Positions 25,732 to 34,335 of a stretch of DNA of 64,000 nucleotides are shown here, in pieces. How positions within the stretch are numbered: the stretch's first letter is position 1; each line of letters opens with the position of its first letter. The notes beneath the pieces are model-generated. The model saw only the letters and a list, made by a program, of their open reading frames with translations. It was not told the origin of the DNA and did not search any database. The stretch covers positions 62,001 to 126,000 of the forward strand of contig NZ_ATJV01000070.1 of the NCBI RefSeq assembly GCF_000443165.1. Reading direction: 5' to 3'. Source of the DNA: Thauera terpenica 58Eu (GTDB lineage Bacteria > Pseudomonadota > Gammaproteobacteria > Burkholderiales > Rhodocyclaceae). The position numbers and the translations under genes are program-made.

Positions 25732-26661
25732 GTGTACCTCGACCCTCAAGCCCAAGCCATCGCCGACCAGCTCGCGCACCTGCCGCGTCCGGACTTCTCC
25801 ACGCTGAGCGTGGCCGACTACCGCGCCATGCTTGCCGCATTTCCGATGCCATCGGACGGTGACGACGGCCTGGCCTCGGTCACCGACGACAGCCTGCCCG
25901 GCCCCGGCGGCCCATTGGCGGTGCGCATCTTCCGCCCGGTCGGTGCCGCCCCCCTGCCGCTGACCGTGTTCTTCCACGGTGGCGGCTTCATCAGTTGTGG
26001 CATCGACACCCACACCAACCTCTGCAGCCGGCTGGCCGCCTTGTCGGGCTCGATCGTGGCCGCGGTGGACTACCGCCTGGCACCCGAGCATCGCTTTCCG
26101 GCCGCCGTGGACGACACCATCGCCGCGGTGCGCGCCCTGCATCAACGGGCAGCGGATTTCGGTGCCGACCCCGACCAGATCGCCGTGGCCGGCGACAGCG
26201 CGGGCGGCACCCTGGCCGCAGTGGCGGCGCATGCCCTGCGCGGCAGCGGCATCCCGATCCGTCATCAGCTCCTGCTTTACCCGGTTACCGATGCCGCCTG
26301 CGACTCCGCGTCGCAGCATGAACTCACCGACGCGCCGGTACTCAACCGCGAGGCCATGCAATGGTTCTGGCGCAACTACCTGCCCGATGCCGCCGCCGGC
26401 CTCGACCCCCGCGCCTCGCCGCTGCGCCAGCGCGATCTGGCGGACCTGCCACCGGCCACCATCATCACCGCCAGCGCCGACCCGCTGCGCGACGAAGGCG
26501 AGGCCTACGCGCAGGCGCTGATCAGCGCCGGCGTGTGCGTCACCCAGCAACGCTGGAACGGCCAGTTCCATGGTTTTGCCAGCCTGCTCGGCACGCTCGA
26601 CGCCGCCTCCGAAGTGCTGGCCTTGTCCGCCCTGCAGCTCAGGGGGGCGTTCGACAACTGA
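25732..26661 (+). CDS. alpha/beta-hydrolase esterase (HSL family)
   Basis: A 309-residue hormone-sensitive-lipase-type esterase. HGGG (residues 82-85) forms the oxyanion hole, and the nucleophile is S156 in GDSAGG. The acid is in ASADPLRDEGEAY and the base in QFHGFASLLG. GTG at 25732 is chosen because AGGAG lies 5 nt upstream and the resulting length is standard; upstream in-frame ATG or TTG codons would add an unrelated 41-residue arginine/alanine-rich stretch. It is followed after 62 bp by a Baeyer-Villiger monooxygenase, so hydrolysis of the ester or lactone made by that enzyme is the best guess. Confidence 0.88.
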   Translation: MYLDPQAQAIADQLAHLPRPDFSTLSVADYRAMLAAFPMPSDGDDGLASVTDDSLPGPGGPLAVRIFRPVGAAPLPLTVFFHGGGFISCGIDTHTNLCSRLAALSGSIVAAVDYRLAPEHRFPAAVDDTIAAVRALHQRAADFGADPDQIAVAGDSAGGTLAAVAAHALRGSGIPIRHQLLLYPVTDAACDSASQHELTDAPVLNREAMQWFWRNYLPDAAAGLDPRASPLRQRDLADLPPATIITASADPLRDEGEAYAQALISAGVCVTQQRWNGQFHGFASLLGTLDAASEVLALSALQLRGAFDN

Positions 26662-26723
26662 TTCGCCGGCCTCGCCGCAGGCCCCACACCTGTTCCAATC
26701 CGCCCCTGGAGTGACTCATCACC

Positions 26724-28199
26724 ATGACTATCGCAAACACCGCGCCGCAATCGCTTCGCATCGTCGTCATCGGCGCCGGCATGGCCGGCATCCTGGCCGC
26801 CATCCGCCTGCGCGAGGCCGGCAAGCACCAGGTCGTCGTCTATGAGAAAGCCGACCGCGTCGGCGGCACCTGGCGCGAGAACACTTATCCAGGCCTGGCG
26901 TGTGACGTTCCCGCCCACGCCTACACCTACTCCTTCGCCCCCAATGCGGAATGGAGCAGCTACCTCGCACCCGGGCCGGAAATCCAGCGCTACTTCGAAG
27001 CCGTGGCGCAACAGTACGCCCTCGACAAGGTGATCCAGTTCGGCCAGGAGGTGGTGCGCTGCGAACTCAAGGACGGCCGCTGGGAGCTCGAAACCGCCAG
27101 CGGACTGATCGACCACGCCGATGTGGTGATCGCCGCCACCGGCGTCCTCCACCACCCCAGCATGCCCGACCTGCCCGGCCTGGACCGCTTTACCGGGCCC
27201 TCCTTTCACTCCGCACAGTGGGATCATTCGGTGGCGCTGGACGGCAAGCGCATCGGCATCATCGGCAGCGGCTCGACCGGCGTGCAGATCGTCTCCGCAC
27301 TCGCCGGGCGCGCGAGCAAGCTCATCCACATCCAGCGCACACCGCAGTGGATCATGCCGGTTCCCAACACCCCCTACAGCGAAGAACAGAAAGCCGCCTT
27401 CCGCGCCGACCCTGCGCTCATCGACGACATCCGCTACGCCGAGGCCTACACCTCGGCAGTGAATCGCTTCACCGAGGCCATCATCGATCAGGACTCGCCG
27501 CAGATCCGCGAGATCGAGGACATCTGTCGGCAAAACCTCGAAGGCAGCGTGAAAGACCCCGTGCTGCGCGAGAAACTGCGCCCCAACTATCGCGCCGCCT
27601 GCAAGCGCCTGATCTACTCGTCGGACTACTACGAGAAGGTGCAGCGCCCCGACGTAGCCGTCGCCATCGGCCCGATCCAGCACATCGAGCCCGAAGGCGT
27701 GCGCATGGCGGACGGGACGCTGCAGGAGGTCGATGTGCTGGTGCTGGCAACGGGCTTTCACGCCGACCGCTTCGTGCGCCCGATGCGGGTGATCGGGCGC
27801 AATGGCACCGACCTGGATGCGCGCTGGTCGCCCGCACCCTCGGCCTATCTCGGCATCACCGTGCCCGGCCTGCCGAACTTCTTCATGCTCAACGGCCCCA
27901 CCGGCCCGGTCGGCAATTTCTCTCTGATCGACATCGCCGAGCGTCAATGGAACTACATCGAGCACCTGCTCGCCGACATCGAAGCGGGCAAATGCCGCCA
28001 GGTCGATTTGAAGGAAGACGCGATGCAGGCGTATGACCACCGCCGCATCGCCGCCGCGCGCAAGACGATTTTCGGCTCAGGCTGCTCGAGCTGGTATCTG
28101 GATGCCACCGGCGTTCCGGTGAGCTGGCCATGGAGCTACGATGCCTTCGCCGAGCAGACGGCGGCACCGAAGAATGAGGACTACGAGTACATCGCTTGA
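26724..28199 (+). CDS. Baeyer-Villiger flavin monooxygenase
   Basis: A 491-residue class B flavoprotein monooxygenase. It has the FAD motif VIGAGMAG (residues 15-22), GGTWRENTYPG, the Baeyer-Villiger fingerprint FTGPSFHSAQWDH (F156 to W166, matching FxGxxxHxxxW) and the NADPH motif GIIGSGSTG near residue 176. It should insert oxygen next to a ketone to give an ester or lactone. Because it is paired with an esterase and faces a TesR-like regulator, a steroid ketone is a reasonable substrate: the C20 ketone of a pregnane (giving a 17-acetate) or the C17 ketone. This is inferred. Confidence 0.9.
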   Translation: MTIANTAPQSLRIVVIGAGMAGILAAIRLREAGKHQVVVYEKADRVGGTWRENTYPGLACDVPAHAYTYSFAPNAEWSSYLAPGPEIQRYFEAVAQQYALDKVIQFGQEVVRCELKDGRWELETASGLIDHADVVIAATGVLHHPSMPDLPGLDRFTGPSFHSAQWDHSVALDGKRIGIIGSGSTGVQIVSALAGRASKLIHIQRTPQWIMPVPNTPYSEEQKAAFRADPALIDDIRYAEAYTSAVNRFTEAIIDQDSPQIREIEDICRQNLEGSVKDPVLREKLRPNYRAACKRLIYSSDYYEKVQRPDVAVAIGPIQHIEPEGVRMADGTLQEVDVLVLATGFHADRFVRPMRVIGRNGTDLDARWSPAPSAYLGITVPGLPNFFMLNGPTGPVGNFSLIDIAERQWNYIEHLLADIEAGKCRQVDLKEDAMQAYDHRRIAAARKTIFGSGCSSWYLDATGVPVSWPWSYDAFAEQTAAPKNEDYEYIA

Positions 28200-28299
28200 A
28201 GAACTGCGGGGGGCAGCTGCCCCCTGCCAGTGGTGGCATCAGAATGCCGCCTTTGCAACTGAAGCTGCCACTCTCGAAAATCCGACGTCGGGCAGCAGC

Positions 28300-28428
28300 T
28301 CGGCCTCAGCTGCCGGTGGCTTTATGGCGCAGTCAGGCAACAATGTGCTGGTCACCTGCCGTTCGTCGAGCGTCAGGCGACGCCGAACGGCGGCTTCTCC
28401 ATCCTGGCAACTGGAACTACCGACCCTG
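28300..28428 (+). repeat. dispersed intergenic repeat, copy A
   Basis: About 125 bp from GCCTCAGCTGCCGG to AACTGGAACTACCGACC match the reverse complement of 51870-51995 with roughly 90% identity by eye. It holds no convincing gene. It marks the left edge of the accessory island. The remainder of the 28200-28489 gap shows only a GTAGC-GTTA-GCTAC hairpin at the end of the TetR gene. Confidence 0.8.
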
Positions 28429-28489
28429 AGCGGTCAGTCTATGCTTTGGTGACGCAACGACCGGTCTGGAGTAGCGTCGCGGTGTAGCG

Positions 28490-29146
28490 TTAGCTACCTC
28501 GGCGGCTGGCTTGCTCCTTGGTGGCGAGTAATCCTGCCAAAGCAAAATGCTTGAGATGGCTTTTGAGTTCATCTGCGGGCCGCGTCATCAATGCGCGAAA
28601 TGGAGTAGGCGTATCGCGGTCCACTACCAGCATCATCAGCATCGGTGCGATGACGCTCAGAACGCACCGCAACAACGCCGGGTCCTGTGCGCTGAATCCA
28701 GTAACTTCCGAAAGGATGTCGCTCATGAGCTTGAAGCGCGGCATCACCCCTTCTCGAACGAGGGCTGCTAGGTGGGTAGAAGGTGCAACCAACTCCCGGG
28801 CGAATACACGTCCATGCCAGCCCCCTTCGTCGTAAAGCCGGTCGACAATCATGTCGATGGCTGCGGATAGTTTGTTCTCCGCAGAATCCTGCCGAGCGTG
28901 AATTTCCTTGAGCTTCTGAAGGTTAATCAGCTGCTCATATCCTTCGAAGAGCACTGCTTGATACAACCCGTCGCGGCCGCCAAAGTGGTAATTGATGGCG
29001 GCAAGGTCTGTTCCGGCCGCTTCGCAGATCGCTTTGTTTGCGGCCCCTGCATAGCCAAGTCGTGCAAATAGCTGCCCGGCAACTTCCAGGAGGCGGGCTC
29101 GAGTTGCATCTCCATCGGCACGCGCTGCTCTCTTACGTCCAGCCAT
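28490..29146 (-). CDS. TetR-family repressor (CecR/YbiH-like)
   Basis: A 218-residue TetR protein. The N-terminal helix-turn-helix reads TRARLLEVAGQLFARLGYAGAANKAICEAAGTDLAAINYHFGGRDGL (residues about 15-62). The C-terminal ligand domain resembles CecR/YbiH, which controls ybhGFSR in Escherichia coli (family knowledge). The divergent pump operon starts 105 bp away, and a perfect 19-bp palindrome lies in that gap. ATG at 29146 is used; a TTG at 29155 is less likely. Nucleotide composition here is less GC-rich than the steroid genes, consistent with transfer. Confidence 0.9.
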   Translation of the reverse strand: MAGRKRAARADGDATRARLLEVAGQLFARLGYAGAANKAICEAAGTDLAAINYHFGGRDGLYQAVLFEGYEQLINLQKLKEIHARQDSAENKLSAAIDMIVDRLYDEGGWHGRVFARELVAPSTHLAALVREGVMPRFKLMSDILSEVTGFSAQDPALLRCVLSVIAPMLMMLVVDRDTPTPFRALMTRPADELKSHLKHFALAGLLATKEQASRRGS

Positions 29147-29185
29147 AGTTTTCAACCCAATCTTGATGCCCGAATGCTACCATAG

Positions 29186-29214
29186 TTGCAATTCAAATTG
29201 AATTTGAATATAGT
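29186..29214 (+). promoter_or_regulatory. pump-operon promoter with TetR operator in the spacer
   Basis: TTGCAA (29186-29191) and TATAGT (29209-29214) are 17 bp apart, a near-ideal sigma-70 promoter. The perfect palindrome ATTCAAATT-G-AATTTGAAT (29191-29209) fills the spacer and touches both hexamers, so a bound TetR dimer would block RNA polymerase. Its position between the divergent genes also suits autorepression. Confidence 0.85.
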
Positions 29215-29251
29215 GCGTCTATCGAGAACGTCAAGCGCAGGAGCATCGAAT

Positions 29252-30244
29252 ATGAACCGGAAAATTCTCGCCGGAGTTGCGATAGCAGTTGTTGGAGTCG
29301 TTGGTGTCAGCGCTTGGCTGTGGAGCGGAAACTCCTCGCAGAAGAACGACATCACGCTGCTTGGCAACGTCGACATCCGTCAGGTTTCACTGGCCTTCCA
29401 GGACAGCGAGCGCATTGTTGAAATGCGGGTTGAGGAAGGGGCGAAGGTCACAGCTGGCCAAGTTCTGGCGGTGCTCGACACTCGCACGCTCGAGCTTCAG
29501 GCGGCTCAGACCGAGGCTCAAATCGAGGTAAACAAGAAGGCTTTGCTGCGCTTACGCAACGGTTCGCGCCCGGAAGAAATAGGTCAGGCGCAGGCCCGGG
29601 TGGATGCTGCTACTACCGATGCAAAGTTGGCCGAGCTGGATTTCCAGCGGATGCAATCCATCGCAGAGGAAACTCATGGTCGAGGCGTTAGCCGCCAGGA
29701 ATTGGACCGGGCCGCAGCGACATTAAAGGCGGCTCGTGCAAAAGTTGAAGACCAATCAATGGCCCTACGCCTCGCCAAATTAGGTCCGCGCTCTGAAGAC
29801 ATCGAGCAGGCGGCAGCCCAGCTCAAGGCATCGGAAGAGTCGTTGGCTTTACTCCGGCATCGCATTTCACTGGCTGAATTGAAAGCTCCGACCAATGCCG
29901 TCGTGCGTTCCAGATTAGCCGAGCCGGGCGACATGGCGTCGCCACAAAAACCGGTCTACGCCTTGGCCATCGTGCAACCCAAATGGATACGCGCTTACGT
30001 GAATGAGGCGCAGCTTGCCCGTGTCCGGCCAGGGATGTCGGCTGAGGTCAAAATAGACGGACTTCCTGACGCATCCATCGCCGGGGAGGTTGGATATATC
30101 TCCTCGGTAGCGGAATTCACGCCCAAACCCGTCCAAACGGAAGAGCTACGAACGAGCCTTGTCTATGAGGTCCGCGTACTGGTCAAGGACCCTGACGACC
30201 AGCTACGGCTGGGCATGCCAGCCACTGTCCGCTTGGTGCCCTAA
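29252..30244 (+). CDS. HlyD-family periplasmic adaptor (YbhG-like)
   Basis: A 330-residue membrane fusion protein. One N-terminal membrane anchor (residues 5-24) is followed by a split lipoyl domain (VDIRQVSLAFQDSERI... and ISLAELKAPTNAVVRSRLAEPGDM). Between them lies a long alpha-helical hairpin rich in Ala, Glu, Gln and Lys (about residues 75-200), then a beta-barrel. It should link the inner-membrane ABC transporter to the outer-membrane factor encoded at the end of the operon. ATG at 29252 has GGAG upstream. Confidence 0.9.
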   Translation: MNRKILAGVAIAVVGVVGVSAWLWSGNSSQKNDITLLGNVDIRQVSLAFQDSERIVEMRVEEGAKVTAGQVLAVLDTRTLELQAAQTEAQIEVNKKALLRLRNGSRPEEIGQAQARVDAATTDAKLAELDFQRMQSIAEETHGRGVSRQELDRAAATLKAARAKVEDQSMALRLAKLGPRSEDIEQAAAQLKASEESLALLRHRISLAELKAPTNAVVRSRLAEPGDMASPQKPVYALAIVQPKWIRAYVNEAQLARVRPGMSAEVKIDGLPDASIAGEVGYISSVAEFTPKPVQTEELRTSLVYEVRVLVKDPDDQLRLGMPATVRLVP

Positions 30245-30268
30245 TCACCCCGAGGCACTCGGCAAATC

Positions 30269-32038
30269 ATGACCACAACTGCTCTCACCGTTGATGCAAA
30301 GGATGTCGTCAAACGCTTCAAAGGAGCGGTTGGCGGGCCGGCATTGAACGGCATCACCCTCTCGATTCCCAAAGGGCAGCTCACCGCCCTCGTGGGGCCT
30401 GATGGCGCGGGCAAGACCACACTCATACGGTTAATCGCTGGTCTGATGAAGCCGGATTCAGGGAGCCTCTACACACTGGGCATTGATGTGGCCGCCAAGC
30501 CCCAGGAGGTACAAGACCTCATCAGCTACATGCCTCAACGCTTTGGCCTCTATGAAGACCTGAGCGTCATGGAGAACCTTAATCTCTATGCCGACCTGCA
30601 CGGCGTACCAATGGATGAGCGTCGAGAACGCTTTGACCGCATGCTGTCCATGACAGACATGGCCGCATTCACCAATCGCCTGGCAGGAAATCTATCGGGC
30701 GGCATGAAGCAAAAGCTTGGGTTGGCCTGCACGCTGGTACGTTCCCCCCGGCTACTTCTTCTCGACGAACCGACCGTCGGCGTTGACCCGCTCTCCCGCC
30801 GTGAGTTGTGGCGCATCGTGCAGCAGCTAGTCGAGGAAGAAGGTCTTCCGGTGATTGTGAGCACGGCTTACATGGACGAAGCAGAGCGTTGTAAGCACGT
30901 CATCGTAATGACTGAAGGGCAAGTGCTAGCTCAGGGTACACCGGATGAACTGTGCCGGCCGGCCAAGGGCCGTTGCTTTGTTGCCTATCCGCGGGAAGGT
31001 GAGTTGGCTAGGACGCTACAGGCGAGACTTATCGACGATAAGAGGCATGTTCTCGATGCTGTGCCGGAAAGCGGCGCGGTGCGCTTTATCCAGGCTGGGG
31101 GCACGGAGCCTCGTGACCTTGAAGGAATACTTCTGGGAGCTCGATGCGAGGCCACTCCCTCCCGCCTCGAAGATGGAGTGATGACCCTCCTGCGCGAGCG
31201 TGCGACCCAGGACGGCCACGAGGATGCGGTTGAGACCAAGAATTCGTCTGTACAGCTCGACACGAAGGACCCAATCGAGTTAATCAAGGTCCGCGACCTG
31301 GTTCGCCAATTTGGCAGCTTTACAGCGGTTGCCAGTACCTCGTTCAGCGTTCGCCGAGGCGAAATCTTCGGTCTACTCGGGCCCAATGGCGCGGGGAAGA
31401 CGACCACATTCCGCATGCTTTGCGGCCTGCTCCCGGCGACCAGTGGCTTCCTCGAGGTGGCGGGTTTCAACCTGAGAACCGCCCGAGCACCTGCTCGCGC
31501 TCGCATCGGCTATGTCTCCCAGAAGTTTGCCCTGTATGGAAATCTGTCCGTCACCGAAAACCTCACGTTCTTCGGAGGCGCCTATGGCTTGGGCAGACAG
31601 GAGCTGTATGCCCAGGTAGAGCGAGCGCTAGACGAATTTCAGCTGCGGGAAAAGAAAGACGAACGAAGCGGTGAGCTTCCCGGCGGTTTCAAACAGCGGC
31701 TGGCCATGGCCACGGCCCTGATACATCGCCCCGAGATTCTCTTTCTCGACGAGCCTACAAGTGGCATCGACCCACTCGCTCGTCGCGCTTTCTGGCGGCG
31801 CATCACGACGCTTGCTGCCGAAGGCACCACCATCATCGTGACGACGCACTTCATGGAGGAAGCTGAGTATTGCGACCGCATCGTCATCCAGGATGCCGGG
31901 CGCTTGCTGGCGATTGGAACACCTCACGAAGTTCGCAGCCAGGCTTCTGGTGCGGCGAACATGAATGAGGCGTTCCTGGAGATTATCAAGAAGGCGCGCG
32001 AAAGCAGGCAGACCGGCTTCAATGCGGTGGAGGCCTGA
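30269..32038 (+). CDS. ybhF: ABC transporter ATPase with two fused nucleotide-binding domains (YbhF-like)
   Basis: A 589-residue protein with two ATPase domains in tandem. Domain 1 has GPDGAGKTT near residue 43, signature LSGGMKQKLG and LLLLDEPTVGVDP. Domain 2 has GPNGAGKTTT near 373, a degenerate signature LPGGFKQRLA and ILFLDEPTSGIDP. The weakened second signature suggests the two ATP sites are unequal. The linker of about 100 residues between them is typical of YbhF. It powers the YbhSR permeases; E. coli YbhFSR is linked to export of drugs or Na+/Li+ (family knowledge). Confidence 0.92.
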   Translation: MTTTALTVDAKDVVKRFKGAVGGPALNGITLSIPKGQLTALVGPDGAGKTTLIRLIAGLMKPDSGSLYTLGIDVAAKPQEVQDLISYMPQRFGLYEDLSVMENLNLYADLHGVPMDERRERFDRMLSMTDMAAFTNRLAGNLSGGMKQKLGLACTLVRSPRLLLLDEPTVGVDPLSRRELWRIVQQLVEEEGLPVIVSTAYMDEAERCKHVIVMTEGQVLAQGTPDELCRPAKGRCFVAYPREGELARTLQARLIDDKRHVLDAVPESGAVRFIQAGGTEPRDLEGILLGARCEATPSRLEDGVMTLLRERATQDGHEDAVETKNSSVQLDTKDPIELIKVRDLVRQFGSFTAVASTSFSVRRGEIFGLLGPNGAGKTTTFRMLCGLLPATSGFLEVAGFNLRTARAPARARIGYVSQKFALYGNLSVTENLTFFGGAYGLGRQELYAQVERALDEFQLREKKDERSGELPGGFKQRLAMATALIHRPEILFLDEPTSGIDPLARRAFWRRITTLAAEGTTIIVTTHFMEEAEYCDRIVIQDAGRLLAIGTPHEVRSQASGAANMNEAFLEIIKKARESRQTGFNAVEA

Positions 32039-33198
32039 TGATGCAAACCCAATCGACTTGGCTCCCACGAAACTTGAGTCATTTTTGGCGACGGCTCAGG
32101 GCGCTCACCATCAAGGAGTTTCGCCAGCTGATACGCGACAAGAGCAACCTGGCGATAGGTATCTTCCTGCCCATCGCACTGATACTGCTCTTCGGGTACG
32201 GACTCTCGCTCGATATTCGGAATGCGCCAGTCGCCATCGTCCTAGAAGATGGCGCGCCCATGGCGCGCGATGTTGTGGCGGGATTGCGTGGCTCGGACTA
32301 CATCGCCCCTCGTTACGTCACGACGATGGCCGAGGCGGAAGCCCTGATGCGTGGCCGCCAGGTCGACGGCATTGTCCGCATCCCCTCCGACTTTTCTCGG
32401 CAACTGGCTCAGGGCCGAGGAACGGTACAGCTTGTCGTCCATGGAACGGATGCAGCGACGGCCGCCAGTCTTCGTGGTTATGTGTCCGCAGCCATTGATG
32501 GATGGAACAAGCGCCGCGCCGATAGCGCCGGCAGGGTCAGTGCTGCTCCAGGCGTGGAGCTTGTTGACCGTCTCTGGTTCAACTCGGCCAATTCGAGCAC
32601 CTGGTATCTGGTTCCTGGGCTGATAGTCCTCATCATGACCCTGGTTGGCGGATTCCTAACCTCGATGGTCATCGCCCGGGAATGGGAGCGCGGAACGATG
32701 GAGGCCCTTTTCGTCACCCCGGTGCGTTCCCTCGAAATACTGCTCGCCAAAATCATCCCGTACTTCGCGGTGGGTATGGGAGGGCTGACGCTCTGCCTGG
32801 TCGCCGCCCGGGGGTTGTTCCATGTGCCGCTTCACGGTTCGCTCTGGGTGCTGATGGTCAGTTCAATGCTTTATCTGATGGTCGCACTGAGTCTGGGGTT
32901 GTTGATTTCAGCGGCCGCCCGCAATCAGTTTCTTGCAAGCCAGGTCGCCGTCATCATTACCTTCCTGCCGGCCCTGATGCTCTCCGGCTTCCTGTTTGAC
33001 CTGCACAACGTACCGACCGGCATCCAGAAGGTCGCGTCCATCCTGCCTGCAACCTACTACGTTGAACTGGCGCGCATGAGCTTCCTGGCCGGCGACAACC
33101 TCAACCTAATAGTGCGCGACTGGACAATCCTTATCGTGCAGTTTGCCGTGCTCATCACGGGCGCGCGTCTACGCACCAAGAAGACATTGGACCGATGA
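32038..33198 (+). CDS. ybhS: ABC-2 permease (YbhS-like)
   Basis: A 386-residue ABC-2-type permease. One N-terminal membrane helix (IFLPIALILLFGYGLSL) precedes a periplasmic domain of about 140 residues, then five to six C-terminal helices including MTLVGGFLTSMVIAREWERGTMEAL, the conserved cytoplasmic turn of the family. Its ATG overlaps the ATPase stop (TGATG) and its end overlaps the next permease by 4 bp. It should pair with the next gene product as a heterodimer. Confidence 0.92.
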   Translation: MMQTQSTWLPRNLSHFWRRLRALTIKEFRQLIRDKSNLAIGIFLPIALILLFGYGLSLDIRNAPVAIVLEDGAPMARDVVAGLRGSDYIAPRYVTTMAEAEALMRGRQVDGIVRIPSDFSRQLAQGRGTVQLVVHGTDAATAASLRGYVSAAIDGWNKRRADSAGRVSAAPGVELVDRLWFNSANSSTWYLVPGLIVLIMTLVGGFLTSMVIAREWERGTMEALFVTPVRSLEILLAKIIPYFAVGMGGLTLCLVAARGLFHVPLHGSLWVLMVSSMLYLMVALSLGLLISAAARNQFLASQVAVIITFLPALMLSGFLFDLHNVPTGIQKVASILPATYYVELARMSFLAGDNLNLIVRDWTILIVQFAVLITGARLRTKKTLDR

Positions 33199-34325
33199 TG
33201 ACTCTGCTCGAATCCATTACGGGTTCTCTTCGCCGAATCTCCTTCCTGTTCCGCAAGGAAGTCTTGGCGATTTTGAAGGACCCCGCCATCCGGGTAATTC
33301 TCATCGTCCCGATTGTTATCCAGTCGCTGGTCTTCGGTTACGCGGCCACCTACGACCTCAATCATGTGCGATACGCCGTTCTAAATGAGAGTCGTGGCGC
33401 AGCCTCGACAAATCTGCTGGCTCGTCTGGAGGGCTCAAAGGTCTTTGTACGGGCGGCGACGCTGCGCAATTCAAGCGATATTGCTCGTGCTATCGACAAT
33501 GGCGAGGCGCTGCTGGTTCTCCACTTCGCGCCCGACTTCGACGCGAAACTAGCATCAACGGGTAGCGCACCTGTTCAGCTCATTCTCGATGGGCGTAACT
33601 CGACCACTGCCAATATGGCGGCTGGCCACCTGAGCACCCTGATTGGCCAATTCAACGCTTCACTACCCAACGCGGTACGTCCACCCGTCAACATTGAAAT
33701 CCGAGCCTGGTTCAATCCCAACCTGGAATCTCGGTGGAACATCGTTCCCGCCCTGATTGCTTCCCTGAGCATGATTCAAACTTTGCTGTTGGCCGCATTG
33801 TCGGTGGCCCGTGAGCGTGAACAGGGCACGTTCGACCAACTGCTCGTGACGCCACTGCGACCCATGGAGATTTTGATTGGCAAGGCGTCGCCGGCCATCA
33901 CTATCGGACTGGTGCAGGCAAGCCTGGTTTTCTGCGTGGCGCTGTTCTGGTTCCGGATTCCGTTCCAGGGGTCCTTGGTTGTGCTCTATGTGGGGCTTGT
34001 CGCCTTTACAACGGCCTGCGTTGGTATTGGTCTCTCCATCTCGGCGCTGTCCCTGAATATGCACCAGGCAATGGTTTACGCCTTCGTACTCATCATGCCG
34101 CTCATCCTGTTGTCCGGGCTCGTCACGCCCGTTGGCAACATGCCTACCGCACTACAGATTCTGACTTACGCCGACCCGTTGCGATTCGCCATCGACCTGG
34201 TTCGCCGGGTCTATCTGGAGGGTGCTGGTTGGCAGGACGTAGGAATGGATTTTGTCCCGATGCTGGTGATAGCCGCGATAACGCTTCCCGTTGCCGCATG
34301 GCTTTTCCGAAATCGGCTGACCTAA
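33195..34325 (+). CDS. ybhR: ABC-2 permease (YbhR-like)
   Basis: A 376-residue ABC-2 permease with the same layout as its neighbour: FRKEVLAILKDPAIRVILIVPIVIQ at the N terminus, a periplasmic domain, and five C-terminal helices with the VAREREQGTFDQLLVTPLRP turn. It overlaps YbhS by 4 bp and is followed after 10 bp by the outer-membrane factor gene. The four proteins form a complete MacB-independent tripartite-style exporter. Confidence 0.92.
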   Translation: MMTLLESITGSLRRISFLFRKEVLAILKDPAIRVILIVPIVIQSLVFGYAATYDLNHVRYAVLNESRGAASTNLLARLEGSKVFVRAATLRNSSDIARAIDNGEALLVLHFAPDFDAKLASTGSAPVQLILDGRNSTTANMAAGHLSTLIGQFNASLPNAVRPPVNIEIRAWFNPNLESRWNIVPALIASLSMIQTLLLAALSVAREREQGTFDQLLVTPLRPMEILIGKASPAITIGLVQASLVFCVALFWFRIPFQGSLVVLYVGLVAFTTACVGIGLSISALSLNMHQAMVYAFVLIMPLILLSGLVTPVGNMPTALQILTYADPLRFAIDLVRRVYLEGAGWQDVGMDFVPMLVIAAITLPVAAWLFRNRLT

Positions 34326-34335
34326 GGGGAATGCA

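Noticed and set aside
26505-28040. A 511-codon minus-strand frame over the Baeyer-Villiger monooxygenase
   Set aside because: It is valine-, glycine- and histidine-rich antisense sequence; the plus strand carries the full flavoprotein fingerprint.
28200-28480. A small plus-strand protein gene at 28324-28452
   Set aside because: The same sequence recurs at 51.9 kb with frame-disrupting differences and no coding pattern, so it is better explained as a noncoding repeat.
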